Source: Burkholderia ubonensis subsp. mesacidophila
GTDB taxonomy: Bacteria; Pseudomonadota; Gammaproteobacteria; Burkholderiales; Burkholderiaceae
Reading direction: 5' to 3'
Length of the DNA: 64,000 nt
NCBI RefSeq assembly: GCF_002097715.1
Contig: NZ_CP020737.1
Location: 2,790,001-2,854,000 of the forward strand
How positions within the stretch are numbered: position 1 is the stretch's first letter; each line of letters begins with the position of its first letter. Under the pieces are notes generated by a model. It did no database searches. It was not told the origin of the DNA and saw nothing but the letters and a program-made list of their open reading frames with translations. Shown piece by piece: positions 1 through 9,146 of the stretch. Position numbers and translations under genes: made by a program.

Positions 1-38
1 CGGTCATGGTCGGCAATGCGATGGCCAACTTCGGGTGA
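1..38 (+). CDS. C-terminal end of an unidentified gene (cut by window edge)
   Basis: A reading frame open from the left edge ends with TGA at 36-38 and gives only about eleven residues (VMVGNAMANFG). Its stop shares the four bases GTGA with the GTG start of the next gene, a classic translational-coupling overlap, and that is the main reason to regard it as real. Nothing can be said about its function from this fragment. Confidence 0.35.
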   Translation, partial: VMVGNAMANFG

Positions 39-301
39 CCGAAAAAATGATCGAATGGCACACGCCTTTCGCTAATTGCACGAAACGCCCCTATCAAGTG
101 ATTGAAAGCGATCTGGCCTCGGCCAAGCCGAAAATCGCATTCTTGCTGAAAGGACGGGCGTGTGATTTCGGCGTGATATCACTGCGTTTCGACCCAGCCT
201 ATCCCGATTACTGGATCGCAAAAGGCTACAGGAATCTGGATGGCTACAAGCACGACAGCGTGGATGCACTAAGCTGCAGCGTGGCGCACGTGAAGAAGTA
301 A
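35..301 (+). CDS. Small hypothetical protein, 88 aa
   Basis: I do not recognise this protein. It starts with GTG at 35, overlapping the stop of the preceding frame by four bases; an internal ATG at 47 is a possible alternative start. No signal peptide or membrane segment is visible. It has three cysteines and a Tyr/Asp-rich centre (FDPAYPDYW). Codon use is clearly less GC-rich than the genes to the right, with many A/T-ending codons, which suggests recent transfer. The coupled pair could be the tail of a small accessory cassette such as a toxin/immunity or phage-derived pair, but that is only a guess from size and context. Confidence 0.55.
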   Translation: MTEKMIEWHTPFANCTKRPYQVIESDLASAKPKIAFLLKGRACDFGVISLRFDPAYPDYWIAKGYRNLDGYKHDSVDALSCSVAHVKK

Positions 302-355
302 CGCGTGCGACTTGCCGCGCAGCAGCAAAGTATCCCTCGGCGCGCTACGCGGGCC

Positions 356-1819
356 TCACCCACCCGCCCCGCGCCTCGACACCGTCCGCAGATACTCGCC
401 GAGAAACGGCGCCAACGCCGGATCGCCGCAGTTCGCGATATTGAACCGGGTCCACGTCGACGGCGACTGCTGCGGCGAGAACAGGCTGCCCGGCGTCAGC
501 AGGAAGCCCGCCTCGTGCGCGGCGGCCGCGAGCGCGTCCGAATCGACGCCCGTGTCGGCCCACAGGAACATCCCCGACGCCGGCATCGTAAACAGGCGCA
601 GGCCCGTGCGCTCCAGCATTCGCGCGGTCTTGTCGCGCACGCCGTCGAGCCGCGCGCGCAGCCGCTCGACGTGGCGACGGTAATGCCCTTCGGTCAGGAT
701 CTTGTACAGCACGCGCTCGTTGAGCTCGGGCGTCGTCATGCCGACCAGCATCTTCTGGTCGGTCACCGCCTTCGCGATCTCCGGTGCGCAGGCGACGTAG
801 CCGACCCGCAGGTTCGCGGCGAGCGTCTTCGAATAGCTGCCGAGGTAGATCACGCGCTTCAGCTGGTCGAGGCTCGCGAGCCGCGTCGCCGGATAGCTCG
901 GCGGGCACAGGTCGCCGTAGACGTCGTCCTCGACGACGAGGAAGTCGTACGCCTCCGCAAGCTTGAGGATCCGGAACGCCTGCGCGGCCGACAGCGACGT
1001 GCCGGTCGGGTTCTGCAGCACCGAGTTGATCACGAGCATCTTCGGCCGCCACATCTGCACGAGCGTCTCGAGTGCGTCGAGGTCGGGGCCGTCCGGCGTG
1101 TACGGCATGCCGACGAGCTGCGCGCCCTGCGCGGCGAAGCGGCCGAACATCTGGAACCAGGCCGGATCGCCGACGATCACCGCATCGCCCGGCCGCACGT
1201 AGATCCGTGCGATCAGGTCGATCGCCTGCGTGATGCCCGACACGAGCACCAACTGGTCGGGCGTCGCGCCGATCTCGACTTCCGCGAGCCGCGTCTGCAG
1301 CTGCTGGCGCAGCGGCAGGAAGCCCTGCGCGGTGCCGAAGCCGAGCATGTGCGCGCCGGCCTGCCGCCCGAGCGCGCGCAGCGCGCCGGTGATCAGCTCG
1401 CCGTCGAGCCAGCGGCCCGGCAGGTAGCCGAGACCCGGCCCTTTTTCCGGGCTGACGGTGTGCAGCATGTTGCGCAACAGCCAGACGACGTCGATCGTAT
1501 TGTGGACAGGCGCCGCCTCGGCGCCGCGCGACACCGCATCGAGCGGCTGCGGGCCGGCGACCCGCTCGCGCACGTAGAAGCCCGAGCCGCGCCGCGAATC
1601 CAGGTAGCCCTGCGCGACGAGCCGCTCGTACGCCTCGACGACGGTGAAACGCGACACGCTCTTGTCGAGCGCGAGCTTGCGGATCGACGGCATCCGCATG
1701 CCGGGCCGGAACACGCGCTCGTCGATACGCCGCCGCGCCCACTGGACGAGCTGCTCGACGAGCGTGAGGGTGGCGGTGTCGTGCGGGACGGGGATCTGAT
1801 CGAGCGGGACGGTCGACAT
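356..1819 (-). CDS. MocR/GntR-type transcriptional regulator with aminotransferase-like domain
   Basis: A 487-residue regulator of the MocR (PdxR) class. Residues about 15-85 form a GntR winged helix (MRMPSIRKLA, SRFTVVEAYERL). The rest resembles a fold-type I PLP enzyme, including the PLP-lysine segment SYSKTLAANLRVGY. In this class the enzyme-like domain senses PLP or an amino-acid adduct rather than catalysing a reaction. The start at 1819 is the first Met before the typical N terminus. The gene is divergent from the VOC protein, EamA exporter and aminotransferase at 2045-5007, and MocR proteins often control such divergent neighbours, so these are its likely targets (inference). Confidence 0.88.
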   Translation of the reverse strand: MSTVPLDQIPVPHDTATLTLVEQLVQWARRRIDERVFRPGMRMPSIRKLALDKSVSRFTVVEAYERLVAQGYLDSRRGSGFYVRERVAGPQPLDAVSRGAEAAPVHNTIDVVWLLRNMLHTVSPEKGPGLGYLPGRWLDGELITGALRALGRQAGAHMLGFGTAQGFLPLRQQLQTRLAEVEIGATPDQLVLVSGITQAIDLIARIYVRPGDAVIVGDPAWFQMFGRFAAQGAQLVGMPYTPDGPDLDALETLVQMWRPKMLVINSVLQNPTGTSLSAAQAFRILKLAEAYDFLVVEDDVYGDLCPPSYPATRLASLDQLKRVIYLGSYSKTLAANLRVGYVACAPEIAKAVTDQKMLVGMTTPELNERVLYKILTEGHYRRHVERLRARLDGVRDKTARMLERTGLRLFTMPASGMFLWADTGVDSDALAAAAHEAGFLLTPGSLFSPQQSPSTWTRFNIANCGDPALAPFLGEYLRTVSRRGAGG

Positions 1820-2044
1820 GGCAAGGCTCCAACTGTACCGAAGGGTATCGCGGCGATTGTACCGTTACTGTGCCGGTCCACACGATTACAGTGGGTCGGA
1901 CCATGCGGCGCGCGGCCGCCGCTTCCGGCGGCGCCGCCTGCCGGACAGGGCCGCCCGCCGGCGCCGCGCAAACTTGACGCGCCGGCCGGCGCAGCGCCCT
2001 TCCACCGCGACACTTTGGCTTTCCGACCTGCTTTTCCGAACTTC

Positions 2045-2731
2045 ATGGCAGCCCATCCCCTGACCCTCGACCATCTGGTCGTCGCCGCGCGCACGCTCGA
2101 CGAAGGCGTGCGCCACGTCGCCGACGCGCTCGGCATCGAACCGGCCGGCGGCGGCCGGCATCCGCTGATGCGCACCCACAACGCGCTGTTCGGCGTCTGG
2201 GGCGGCCTCTACCTGGAAGTGATCGCGATCGATCCCGACGCGCCGGCCGACGCCGGCGCGCCGCCGCGCGCGCGCCTGTTCGCGCTCGACGATCCGGCGC
2301 TGCAGGCGCGGCTCGCGCGCGGCCCGTTCCTCGCGCACTGGGTCGCGCGGGTCGACCGGCCGCGCCGGCTCGCGCTGTGGCAGCGCCAGTACCCGGCCCG
2401 CATCCCGCCCGTCGTCGCGATGCGGCGCGGCGACCTGAGCTGGGGCCTGACGGTGCCCGACGACGGCGCGTTCCCCGCGTGGCAGGGCGCCGGCGACGGC
2501 CTCGTGCCGTCGCTGATCCAGTGGGACAGCCCGCGCCATCCGTCCGACGCGCTGCCGCAGGACGGCGTCGCGCTGACGGCGCTCAAGGGCGTCCATCCGC
2601 ACGCGGACACGGTGCGCGAACAGCTCGACTGGCTCGGCGCCGCCCACCTGCTCGACCTCGAAACCGGCGAAGGCGCGCCCGCGCTCGTCGCCGAGTTCGA
2701 CACCCGCCAAGGCACGCGCACGCTGCGCTGA
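2045..2731 (+). CDS. VOC superfamily (glyoxalase-like) protein
   Basis: A 228-residue protein whose N terminus, LDHLVVAARTLDEGVRHV, is the standard first beta-alpha unit of a vicinal oxygen chelate domain. It most resembles the longer glyoxalase-like domain (Glyoxalase_3 type) that fills most of the chain. A His in LDHLVV and a Glu in LYLEVIAID sit where VOC metal ligands usually lie. The ATG at 2045 was chosen because the long upstream extension of the frame is antisense to the regulator and GC-driven. It is the first gene of a rightward group; the EamA exporter follows after 33 bases. The substrate is unknown. Confidence 0.8.
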   Translation: MAAHPLTLDHLVVAARTLDEGVRHVADALGIEPAGGGRHPLMRTHNALFGVWGGLYLEVIAIDPDAPADAGAPPRARLFALDDPALQARLARGPFLAHWVARVDRPRRLALWQRQYPARIPPVVAMRRGDLSWGLTVPDDGAFPAWQGAGDGLVPSLIQWDSPRHPSDALPQDGVALTALKGVHPHADTVREQLDWLGAAHLLDLETGEGAPALVAEFDTRQGTRTLR

Positions 2732-2764
2732 GCCGTTCACACGACATACGGAGACACCCTCGAC

Positions 2765-3673
2765 ATGAATTCGCGCGAAACCCGGGGCATGCTGCTCGGC
2801 CTCATCGGCGTGATGATCTTCAGCCTGACGCTGCCGATGACGCGCATCGTCGTCGCCGAACTGCATCCGCTCCTCAACGGGCTCGGCCGCGCGCTCGCCG
2901 CCGCGGTGCCGGCCGGCCTGCTGCTGTGGTGGCGGCGCGAGCCGCTGCCGACGCGCGCGCAGCTGAAAAGCCTCGCGATCGTGTCGTCCGGCGTGATCGT
3001 CGGGTATCCGGTGTTCTCCGCGTGGGCGATGAAGACGGTGCCCGCGTCGCACGGCGCGGTCGTCAACGGGCTGCAGTCGCTGCTGGTCGCGCTGTACGCG
3101 GCCTGGCTGTCGCACGAACGGCCGTCGAAGGGGTTCTGGATCAGCGCGGTGACGGGCAGCGCGCTCGTGATCGCGTTCGCGCTGCGCGACGGCGGCGGCA
3201 CGCTGCAGGCGGGCGACGCGCTGATGCTCGCCGCGGTCGGCATCGGCGCGCTCGGCTATGCGGAAGGCGCGCGCCTCGCGCGCCAGATCGGCGGCTGGCA
3301 GGTGATCTGCTGGGCGCTCGTCGTGTCCGCGCCGTTCCTGGTGCTGCCGGTCGGCTGGCTCGCATGGATGCAGCACGCCGCGCACCCGGGCCCGCTCGCG
3401 CCGCGCACGTGGCTCGCGTTCGGCTACGTGACGCTGTTCTCGCAGTTCATCGGCTTCTTCGCGTGGTACGCGGGCCTCGCGATGGGCGGCACCGCGCGCG
3501 TCGGCCAGGTGCAGCTGCTGCAGATCTTCTTCACGATCGCGTTTTCGGCGCTGCTGTTCGGCGAGACCGTCGCGCCGTCGACGTGGCTGTTCGCGGCGGC
3601 CGTGATCGCGACCGTGATGCTCGGCCGGCGGGCCGCGGTGGCCGCCGCGCCGCAACCCGCTCGCGCTGTCTGA
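2765..3673 (+). CDS. EamA-family (DMT) transporter
   Basis: A 302-residue inner-membrane protein with about ten hydrophobic segments in two EamA halves, the usual size for drug/metabolite exporters such as RhtA or YdcZ-type pumps. The start follows a purine-rich stretch (GGAGACACC). It lies between the VOC protein and a PLP aminotransferase and opposite a MocR regulator, a setting that points to export or uptake of an amino-acid-like compound. The substrate itself cannot be read from the sequence. Confidence 0.88.
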   Translation: MNSRETRGMLLGLIGVMIFSLTLPMTRIVVAELHPLLNGLGRALAAAVPAGLLLWWRREPLPTRAQLKSLAIVSSGVIVGYPVFSAWAMKTVPASHGAVVNGLQSLLVALYAAWLSHERPSKGFWISAVTGSALVIAFALRDGGGTLQAGDALMLAAVGIGALGYAEGARLARQIGGWQVICWALVVSAPFLVLPVGWLAWMQHAAHPGPLAPRTWLAFGYVTLFSQFIGFFAWYAGLAMGGTARVGQVQLLQIFFTIAFSALLFGETVAPSTWLFAAAVIATVMLGRRAAVAAAPQPARAV

Positions 3674-3825
3674 ATTGGTGCGCCATAATGGCCGTTTTGC
3701 CTGACCGGTTTTGCCCACCCGGCCGCGCCAGACCGATCGCCGTCGACCCAGCCTACCCGGCTTCGTCGCACCGACCGGCCCGGCCGACCATCATGACTGA
3801 CCCTGATATCCGAACGAGGAGACAT

Positions 3826-5007
3826 ATGAATCCGAGCGACCTGCACCCGCCGCACTGGCAGCTTTCCGAACGCGCCCGCAAGCTGACGAGCTCTGCGATC
3901 CGCGAGATCCTGAAGGTCACGGAGCGCCCCGAAGTCATCTCGTTCGCCGGCGGCCTGCCCGCCCCCGCCACGTTCCCGGCCGAGCGCATGCGCGCCGCCG
4001 CCGACCGCGTGCTGCGCGATGCGCCGGCCGCGGCGCTGCAGTACAGCGCGACCGAAGGCTACCTGCCGCTGCGCGAGTGGATCGCCGAACGCTACAGCGT
4101 GCGCGTGTCGCAGGTGCTGATCACGACCGGCTCGCAGCAGGCGCTCGACCTGCTCGGCAAGGCGCTCGTCGACCCGGGCAGCCCGGTCCTCGTCGAAACC
4201 CCGACCTACCTCGGCGCGCTGCAGTCGTTCTCGCTGTACGAGCCGCGCTACGTGCAGGTGCCGACCGACGAGCAGGGCCTGCTGCCCGAAGGCCTCACGC
4301 CCGACCTGACGCAAGGCGCGCGCCTCCTGTACGCGCAGCCGAACTTCCAGAACCCGACCGGCCGCCGCCTGCCCGTCGAGCGCCGCCGCGCGCTCGCCGC
4401 GTTCGCGCAGACGAGCCCGTTCCCGGTGCTGGAGGACGATCCGTACGGCGCGCTCAACTACCAGGGCGAGCCGCTGCCGACGATGCTGTCGATGGCGCCC
4501 GACCACATCGTGCACCTCGGCACGTTCTCGAAGGTGCTCGCGCCGGGCCTGCGGATCGGCTACATCATCGCCCCCGAGGAACTCCACTACAAGCTCGTGC
4601 AGGCGAAGCAGGCCACCGACCTGCACACGCCGACGCTCACGCAGCGCATCGCGCACGAAGTGATCAAGGACGGCTTCCTCGACGAACACATCCCGACGAT
4701 CCGCCAGCTGTACGGCGCGCAATGCGAAGCGATGCTCGGCGCGCTCGCGCGCCACATGCCCGAAGGCGTGACGTGGAACCGCCCGGAAGGCGGGATGTTC
4801 ATCTGGGTGAAGCTGCCGCAGCAGATCGACAGCATGAAGCTGCTCGACGCGGCCGTGGCCGACCACGTCGCGTTCGTGCCCGGCGCGCCGTTCTTCGCGG
4901 ACGACGCGCAACTGAACACGCTGCGCCTGTCGTTCGTCACGGTGCCGCCCGAGAAGATCGAGGAAGGCGTCGCGCGGCTCGGCAAGCTGCTGCGCGAGCG
5001 TCTCTGA
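3826..5007 (+). CDS. PLP-dependent aminotransferase (class I/II, LysN/2-aminoadipate type)
   Basis: A 393-residue fold-type I aminotransferase. Recognisable pieces are VISFAGGLPAPATFP near residue 30, the GSQQALDL cofactor loop, QNPTG in the substrate region, the LEDDPYGAL aspartate that pairs with the pyridine nitrogen, and GTFSKVLAPGLRIGY with the Schiff-base lysine. It is closest in look to the LysN/2-aminoadipate and MocR-like aminotransferases. The ATG at 3826 follows GAGGAG at a good distance. RidA and PhzF-like genes follow after 41 and then 13 bases, so the three probably form one operon. The amino donor and acceptor are unknown. Confidence 0.9.
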   Translation: MNPSDLHPPHWQLSERARKLTSSAIREILKVTERPEVISFAGGLPAPATFPAERMRAAADRVLRDAPAAALQYSATEGYLPLREWIAERYSVRVSQVLITTGSQQALDLLGKALVDPGSPVLVETPTYLGALQSFSLYEPRYVQVPTDEQGLLPEGLTPDLTQGARLLYAQPNFQNPTGRRLPVERRRALAAFAQTSPFPVLEDDPYGALNYQGEPLPTMLSMAPDHIVHLGTFSKVLAPGLRIGYIIAPEELHYKLVQAKQATDLHTPTLTQRIAHEVIKDGFLDEHIPTIRQLYGAQCEAMLGALARHMPEGVTWNRPEGGMFIWVKLPQQIDSMKLLDAAVADHVAFVPGAPFFADDAQLNTLRLSFVTVPPEKIEEGVARLGKLLRERL

Positions 5008-5048
5008 TCCCCCTTTCCTTTCACGACCCGCAACGAGGAATCGAACAG

Positions 5049-5507
5049 ATGGCAAACGTCTACGACAAACTGAAGTCGCTCGGAATCGAGCTCCCGACCG
5101 CCGGCGCCCCGGCCGCCGCCTACGTGATGAGCGCGCAAAGCGGCAACACGGTCTACCTGTCCGGCCACATCGCGAAGAAGGACGGCAAGGTCTGGGCCGG
5201 CAAGCTCGGCGCCGACCTCACGACCGAGGACGGCAAGGCGGCCGCGCGGTCGATCGCGATCGACCTGCTCGCGACGCTGCACGCGCACACCGGCGACCTG
5301 AACAAGGTCACGCGCATCGTCAAGCTGATGAGCCTCGTCAACTCGACGCTCGACTTCACCGAGCAGCACCTCGTGACGAACGGCGCGTCCGAGCTGATCG
5401 CCGACGTGTTCGGCGACGCGGGCAAGCACGCGCGTTCGGCGTTCGGCGTCGCGCAGATCCCGCTCGGCGCGTGCGTCGAGATCGAGATGATCGCCGAAGT
5501 CGCGTAA
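5049..5507 (+). CDS. RidA/YjgF-family protein (reactive enamine/imine deaminase-like)
   Basis: A 152-residue protein of the longer RidA subfamily. The C-terminal block has the conserved Arg of the active-site cleft (KHARSAFGVAQIPLGACVEIE). RidA proteins hydrolyse the reactive 2-aminoacrylate or other enamine/imine intermediates released by PLP enzymes, so its place immediately after an aminotransferase makes functional sense. A ribosome site (GAGGAA) precedes the ATG. The subfamily has about 20 residues more than canonical RidA at the N terminus. Confidence 0.88.
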   Translation: MANVYDKLKSLGIELPTAGAPAAAYVMSAQSGNTVYLSGHIAKKDGKVWAGKLGADLTTEDGKAAARSIAIDLLATLHAHTGDLNKVTRIVKLMSLVNSTLDFTEQHLVTNGASELIADVFGDAGKHARSAFGVAQIPLGACVEIEMIAEVA

Positions 5508-5520
5508 CGCGAGCCCCACG

Positions 5521-6405
5521 ATGCCCGGCCACCGCCTCGTCCGCTTCAAGCAGGTCGACGTCTTCACGTCGGTGCCGTTCAAGGGCAACCCGCTCGCCGT
5601 GGTGTTCGACGCCGATTCGCTCGGCGACGACGACATGCTTGCGATCGCCCGCTGGACCAACCTGTCGGAGACGACGTTCCTCTGCACCCCGACGGACCGG
5701 GACGCCGACTACCGCGTGCGGATCTTCACGCCCGGCGGCGAGCTGCCGTTCGCCGGCCACCCGACGCTCGGCACCGCGCACGCGTTTCTCGAAAGCGGCG
5801 CCGTGCCGCGCACGCCGGGCCGGCTGATCCAGCAATGCGGCGTCGGCCAGGTCGCGCTGCGCCAGCAGGGCGACGGCTGGGCGTTCGCGGCGCCGCCCGC
5901 GCGGGTCACGCCGCTCGAGCGCGCGGACTACCCGGCGCTCGAGGCGGCCCTGCGCAGCCCGGACGTCGATCTGGACGCCGAGCCGTGCGCGGTCGACAAC
6001 GGCGCGCCGTGGCTCGTCGTGCGGATGAAGTCGGCCGAGGCCTGCCTCGGCCTGGCGCCGGACGCGGCGGCGCTCGACGCGCTCACGCATCGCTACGGCA
6101 CGCACGGCGTCGCGGCCTACGCGCCGCATCCGCCGGGCGGCCCCGCGACGTTCGAGATCCGCTGCCTGATGACGGGCGGCGTCTTCGGCACCGGCGAGGA
6201 TCCCGTCACCGGCAGCGCGAACGCCGCGCTGGCCGGCGTGCTGACCCGCCAGCAGCGCCGCCCCGGACCGTCGTACACCGCCCGCCAGGGCACGGCCATC
6301 GGCCGCGACGGGCGCATTTCCGTCGCCTACGACGACGGCGGCACGACGTGGATCGGCGGCAACGCCGTCACGATCGTCGACGGCAGTTTCCGGCCTTCCG
6401 TCTGA
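5521..6405 (+). CDS. PhzF-family isomerase/epimerase-like protein
   Basis: A 294-residue protein with the two-lobe PhzF/diaminopimelate-epimerase-like fold. The signatures are QVDVFTSVPFKGNPLAVV at the N terminus, the catalytic-type Glu at about residue 50 in NLSETTFL, the glycine-rich FAGHPTLGTAHA segment at about 76-87, and GEDPVTGSANAAL in the second lobe. PhzF itself isomerises an aminodihydrobenzoate in phenazine synthesis, but no other phz gene is here, so the substrate is probably another small acid. It starts 13 bases after the RidA gene, as the third gene of the same operon. Confidence 0.9.
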   Translation: MPGHRLVRFKQVDVFTSVPFKGNPLAVVFDADSLGDDDMLAIARWTNLSETTFLCTPTDRDADYRVRIFTPGGELPFAGHPTLGTAHAFLESGAVPRTPGRLIQQCGVGQVALRQQGDGWAFAAPPARVTPLERADYPALEAALRSPDVDLDAEPCAVDNGAPWLVVRMKSAEACLGLAPDAAALDALTHRYGTHGVAAYAPHPPGGPATFEIRCLMTGGVFGTGEDPVTGSANAALAGVLTRQQRRPGPSYTARQGTAIGRDGRISVAYDDGGTTWIGGNAVTIVDGSFRPSV

Positions 6406-6625
6406 TCATCGGATATTTCGCGGCGCGCCATGCGCGCCGCGACTCCCGGCGCTATGCTTGTCCAGCTATCGCAAAAACGATCCAGCCAGTAATATCGGGC
6501 CTAATCCGTCGCTTGAGGGTCTGTCCACAGATGCGTTTTTCCGCAGGTGAACAACCGCTGACGCGACCCCATATTCAGCCATCCTTCGGGATGGCGCACG
6601 CGCGCCAGGACGCCGCCCCTTTTTG

Positions 6626-8965
6626 ATGAGCTCCGCCCGGTCATCCCATACGCCGTCGACCCGACCGCTGCGCGCGCCGCGCAAGTCGCGCCGGCGGGCG
6701 CTGTTCGCGATCCCGCTGCTCGGGATGCTCGCACTTGCGCTGCTGTGGGCGGTCATCATCGCGCGGATGTCCGTCGAAAAGGACAGCGCGTACAAGGAAG
6801 CGGCGGCTTCCGCGGCAATCCTGTCGTCCGCGCTCGAGCAGCACACCGTCAAGGCGATCCACCAGGTCGACCAGATCACCCGCTTCGTCAAGTTCGAATT
6901 CGAGAAGTCGCCCGCGAACTTCAATCTCGCGAGCGCCGTCGAGAAAGGCGTCGTGCCGAGCGACACGCTGATCCAGGTCTCGCTCGTCAACGCGAAGGGC
7001 ATCCTGTTCGCGAACACCTCCGAACGCCATCCGCAGCCGATCGACCTGTCCGACCGCGAGCACTTCAAGGTGCACGTGAAGCGCAACGACGACCAGCTTT
7101 ACATCAGCAAGCCCGTGCTCGGGCGCGTGTCGAGCCACTGGACGCTGCAGATGACGCGCCGCCTGAACAATCCCGACGGCAGTTTCGCGGGCGTGGTGGT
7201 CGTGTCCGAGGATCCGAGCTACTTCACGAACGATTTCTACAACAACGCGGCGATCGGCAAGGAAGGCGTGATCGCGGTGGTCTCCGACACCGGAGCCGTG
7301 CTCGCGCGCCGCACCGGCCTGCTCAACAACGCGCCGGGCGCGTTCTCGGCATCGGGCGTGTACCCGCTCGCCGAGCGGGTCTCGGGCACGATCGTCGATC
7401 CGATCGACAGCGTGACGCGCATCGTGTCGTACCGCCATCTCGACGGCTATCCGCTCGCGGTGATGGTCGGCCTGTCGCAGGCCGAGGAATTCGCCGACTA
7501 CAACCACACGCGCAACGTCTACCTGCTGATGACGAGCTTCATCACGCTCGCGATGCTCGCGTTCTTCGGCGTCGCGACGGGGCTCATCGGCAAGCTGCTC
7601 GGCCGCGAGCGCGAGATGACCCAGCTCGCCGAATACGACCTGCTCACCGGCCTCGCGAACCGCTACGCGACGCTGCGCGGGCTGCGCAACGACGTGTCGA
7701 TGCCGTCGAGCCTGTCGCGGCTCGGCCTGCTGTTCATCGACCTCGACAATTTCAAGACGGTCAACGATACGCTCGGCCACAACGCCGGCGACATCGTGCT
7801 GCAGATGACGGCGTCGCGCCTTGCCGACGCCGTCGGCGACGAAGGCGCGCTGTCGCGCATCGGCGGCGACGAGTTCGTCGTCGTGATGAAGGGCGACGAC
7901 GTCGAGCGGCGCGCGGTGCGGCTCGCCGAGGCGATCATCCGGATGTTCGGCGAACCGTTCGACGTGCGCGGCAGCTCGTTCGTGCTGCACGCGAGCATCG
8001 GCATCGCGCTGCACACGGTCGCGAACGAGAGCGAGATCGACCTGCTGAAGAAGGCCGACCTCGCGATGTACAGCGCGAAGGACGCGGGCAAGAACTGCTA
8101 CCAGTTCTACGCGCCGCACCTGTCGCACCGCGCCGATCACCTGATGCGCTGGGAACAGCAGTTGCGCGTCGCGCTCGCCGAAGGGCAGCTGTTCCTCGCG
8201 TACCAGCCGAAGATCGACCTCACCCACCGCCACATCACCGGTTTCGAGGCGCTCGCGCGCTGGGACCATCCGGAACACGGGATCATCTCCGCGAACGAAT
8301 TCATCTCGATTGCCGAATCGACGGGCCTCATCGTGCCGATCGGCGACTTCGTGATCCGCACCGCGTGCGAGCAGATCGCGCGCTGGCGCGACGAGGGGCA
8401 CGACACGCTGACGCTCGCCGTCAACATTTCGCCGGTGCAGTTCTGGCGCGGCGACCTGATCGAGACGATCTCGCGCACGCTGCGGGAGACCGGCATCGCG
8501 GCCGGCCGCCTCGAACTCGAGATCACCGAGACCGCGATGATGGAATATCCGGAGCTCGTCTCGGAAAAGATCGTCGCGCTCAAGAAGCTCGGCATCCGCA
8601 TCGCGCTCGACGATTTCGGCACCGGCTATTCGTCGCTGTCGTACCTGCACCGTTTTTCGGTCGACACGCTGAAGGTCGACCGCTCGTTCGTGCAGGCGAT
8701 CCCGAACGACCGCAGCGTGTGCGTGATGGTGTCGTCGATCGTGCATCTCGCGCGCTCGCTCGGCCTGACGGTCGTCGTCGAAGGCACGGAGACCGAGGAG
8801 CAAGTGGCGTGGCTGTCGGCGCTCGGCGAGATCGAAGCGCAGGGGTTCCTGTTCTCGCGTCCGGTGCCGGCCGACGCGATTCCCGCGCTGCTCGCCCGCT
8901 ACGGCGTGCGCGGCGACCGCGCGAAAGTCGTCCCGCATCGCGCGACGGGCAGCACCGGCGCCTGA
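6626..8965 (+). CDS. Membrane-bound GGDEF/EAL protein (cyclic-di-GMP turnover)
   Basis: A 779-residue signalling protein. A transmembrane helix at about residues 20-45 leads into a periplasmic sensor of about 240 residues that looks like a dCACHE/PAS-type ligand domain (ends near DYNHTRNVYLL). A second helix at about 290-320 follows, then GGDEF (motif intact at 413-417) and EAL (541-543, with NISPVQF, LEITETAMM and ALDDFGTGYSSL intact). Both cyclase and phosphodiesterase motifs are complete, so either activity is possible. No RxxD inhibitory site precedes GGDEF. A TTG directly before the ATG is a less likely start. It stands alone. Confidence 0.92.
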   Translation: MSSARSSHTPSTRPLRAPRKSRRRALFAIPLLGMLALALLWAVIIARMSVEKDSAYKEAAASAAILSSALEQHTVKAIHQVDQITRFVKFEFEKSPANFNLASAVEKGVVPSDTLIQVSLVNAKGILFANTSERHPQPIDLSDREHFKVHVKRNDDQLYISKPVLGRVSSHWTLQMTRRLNNPDGSFAGVVVVSEDPSYFTNDFYNNAAIGKEGVIAVVSDTGAVLARRTGLLNNAPGAFSASGVYPLAERVSGTIVDPIDSVTRIVSYRHLDGYPLAVMVGLSQAEEFADYNHTRNVYLLMTSFITLAMLAFFGVATGLIGKLLGREREMTQLAEYDLLTGLANRYATLRGLRNDVSMPSSLSRLGLLFIDLDNFKTVNDTLGHNAGDIVLQMTASRLADAVGDEGALSRIGGDEFVVVMKGDDVERRAVRLAEAIIRMFGEPFDVRGSSFVLHASIGIALHTVANESEIDLLKKADLAMYSAKDAGKNCYQFYAPHLSHRADHLMRWEQQLRVALAEGQLFLAYQPKIDLTHRHITGFEALARWDHPEHGIISANEFISIAESTGLIVPIGDFVIRTACEQIARWRDEGHDTLTLAVNISPVQFWRGDLIETISRTLRETGIAAGRLELEITETAMMEYPELVSEKIVALKKLGIRIALDDFGTGYSSLSYLHRFSVDTLKVDRSFVQAIPNDRSVCVMVSSIVHLARSLGLTVVVEGTETEEQVAWLSALGEIEAQGFLFSRPVPADAIPALLARYGVRGDRAKVVPHRATGSTGA

Positions 8966-9146
8966 ACAGCCGCCCGGACGCGCGTTGTTTCGTTGTCCGG
9001 CTCGCTTGTTTACCTAGCGTTTTCGCGCATGGCCGCCGCGCGCCTCAGGTCAGACAATGCCAGTGGCAGTTACGACCATGGCCACACGTCCTATATTCAG
9101 GGCCCGTTCGCGAGAGTAACGACGGGCCCGCGCCTCTACACCAGCC

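Noticed and set aside
305..2731. Very long open frames opposite or beside real genes (for example 808 codons over 305-2731, and similar ones at 6641-8938, 12566-15070, 14826-16844, 40621-42465)
   Set aside because: They are shadows of genes on the other strand or frame caused by high GC: composition is Arg/His/Ala-rich, they lack domains and ribosome sites, and they overlap genes with clear family motifs.
6419..6441. Terminator after the PhzF-like gene (CGCGGCGCGC/GCGCGCCGCG)
   Set aside because: The stem is perfect but has a three-base loop and no T run; in DNA this GC-rich it may occur by chance, so I did not list it.
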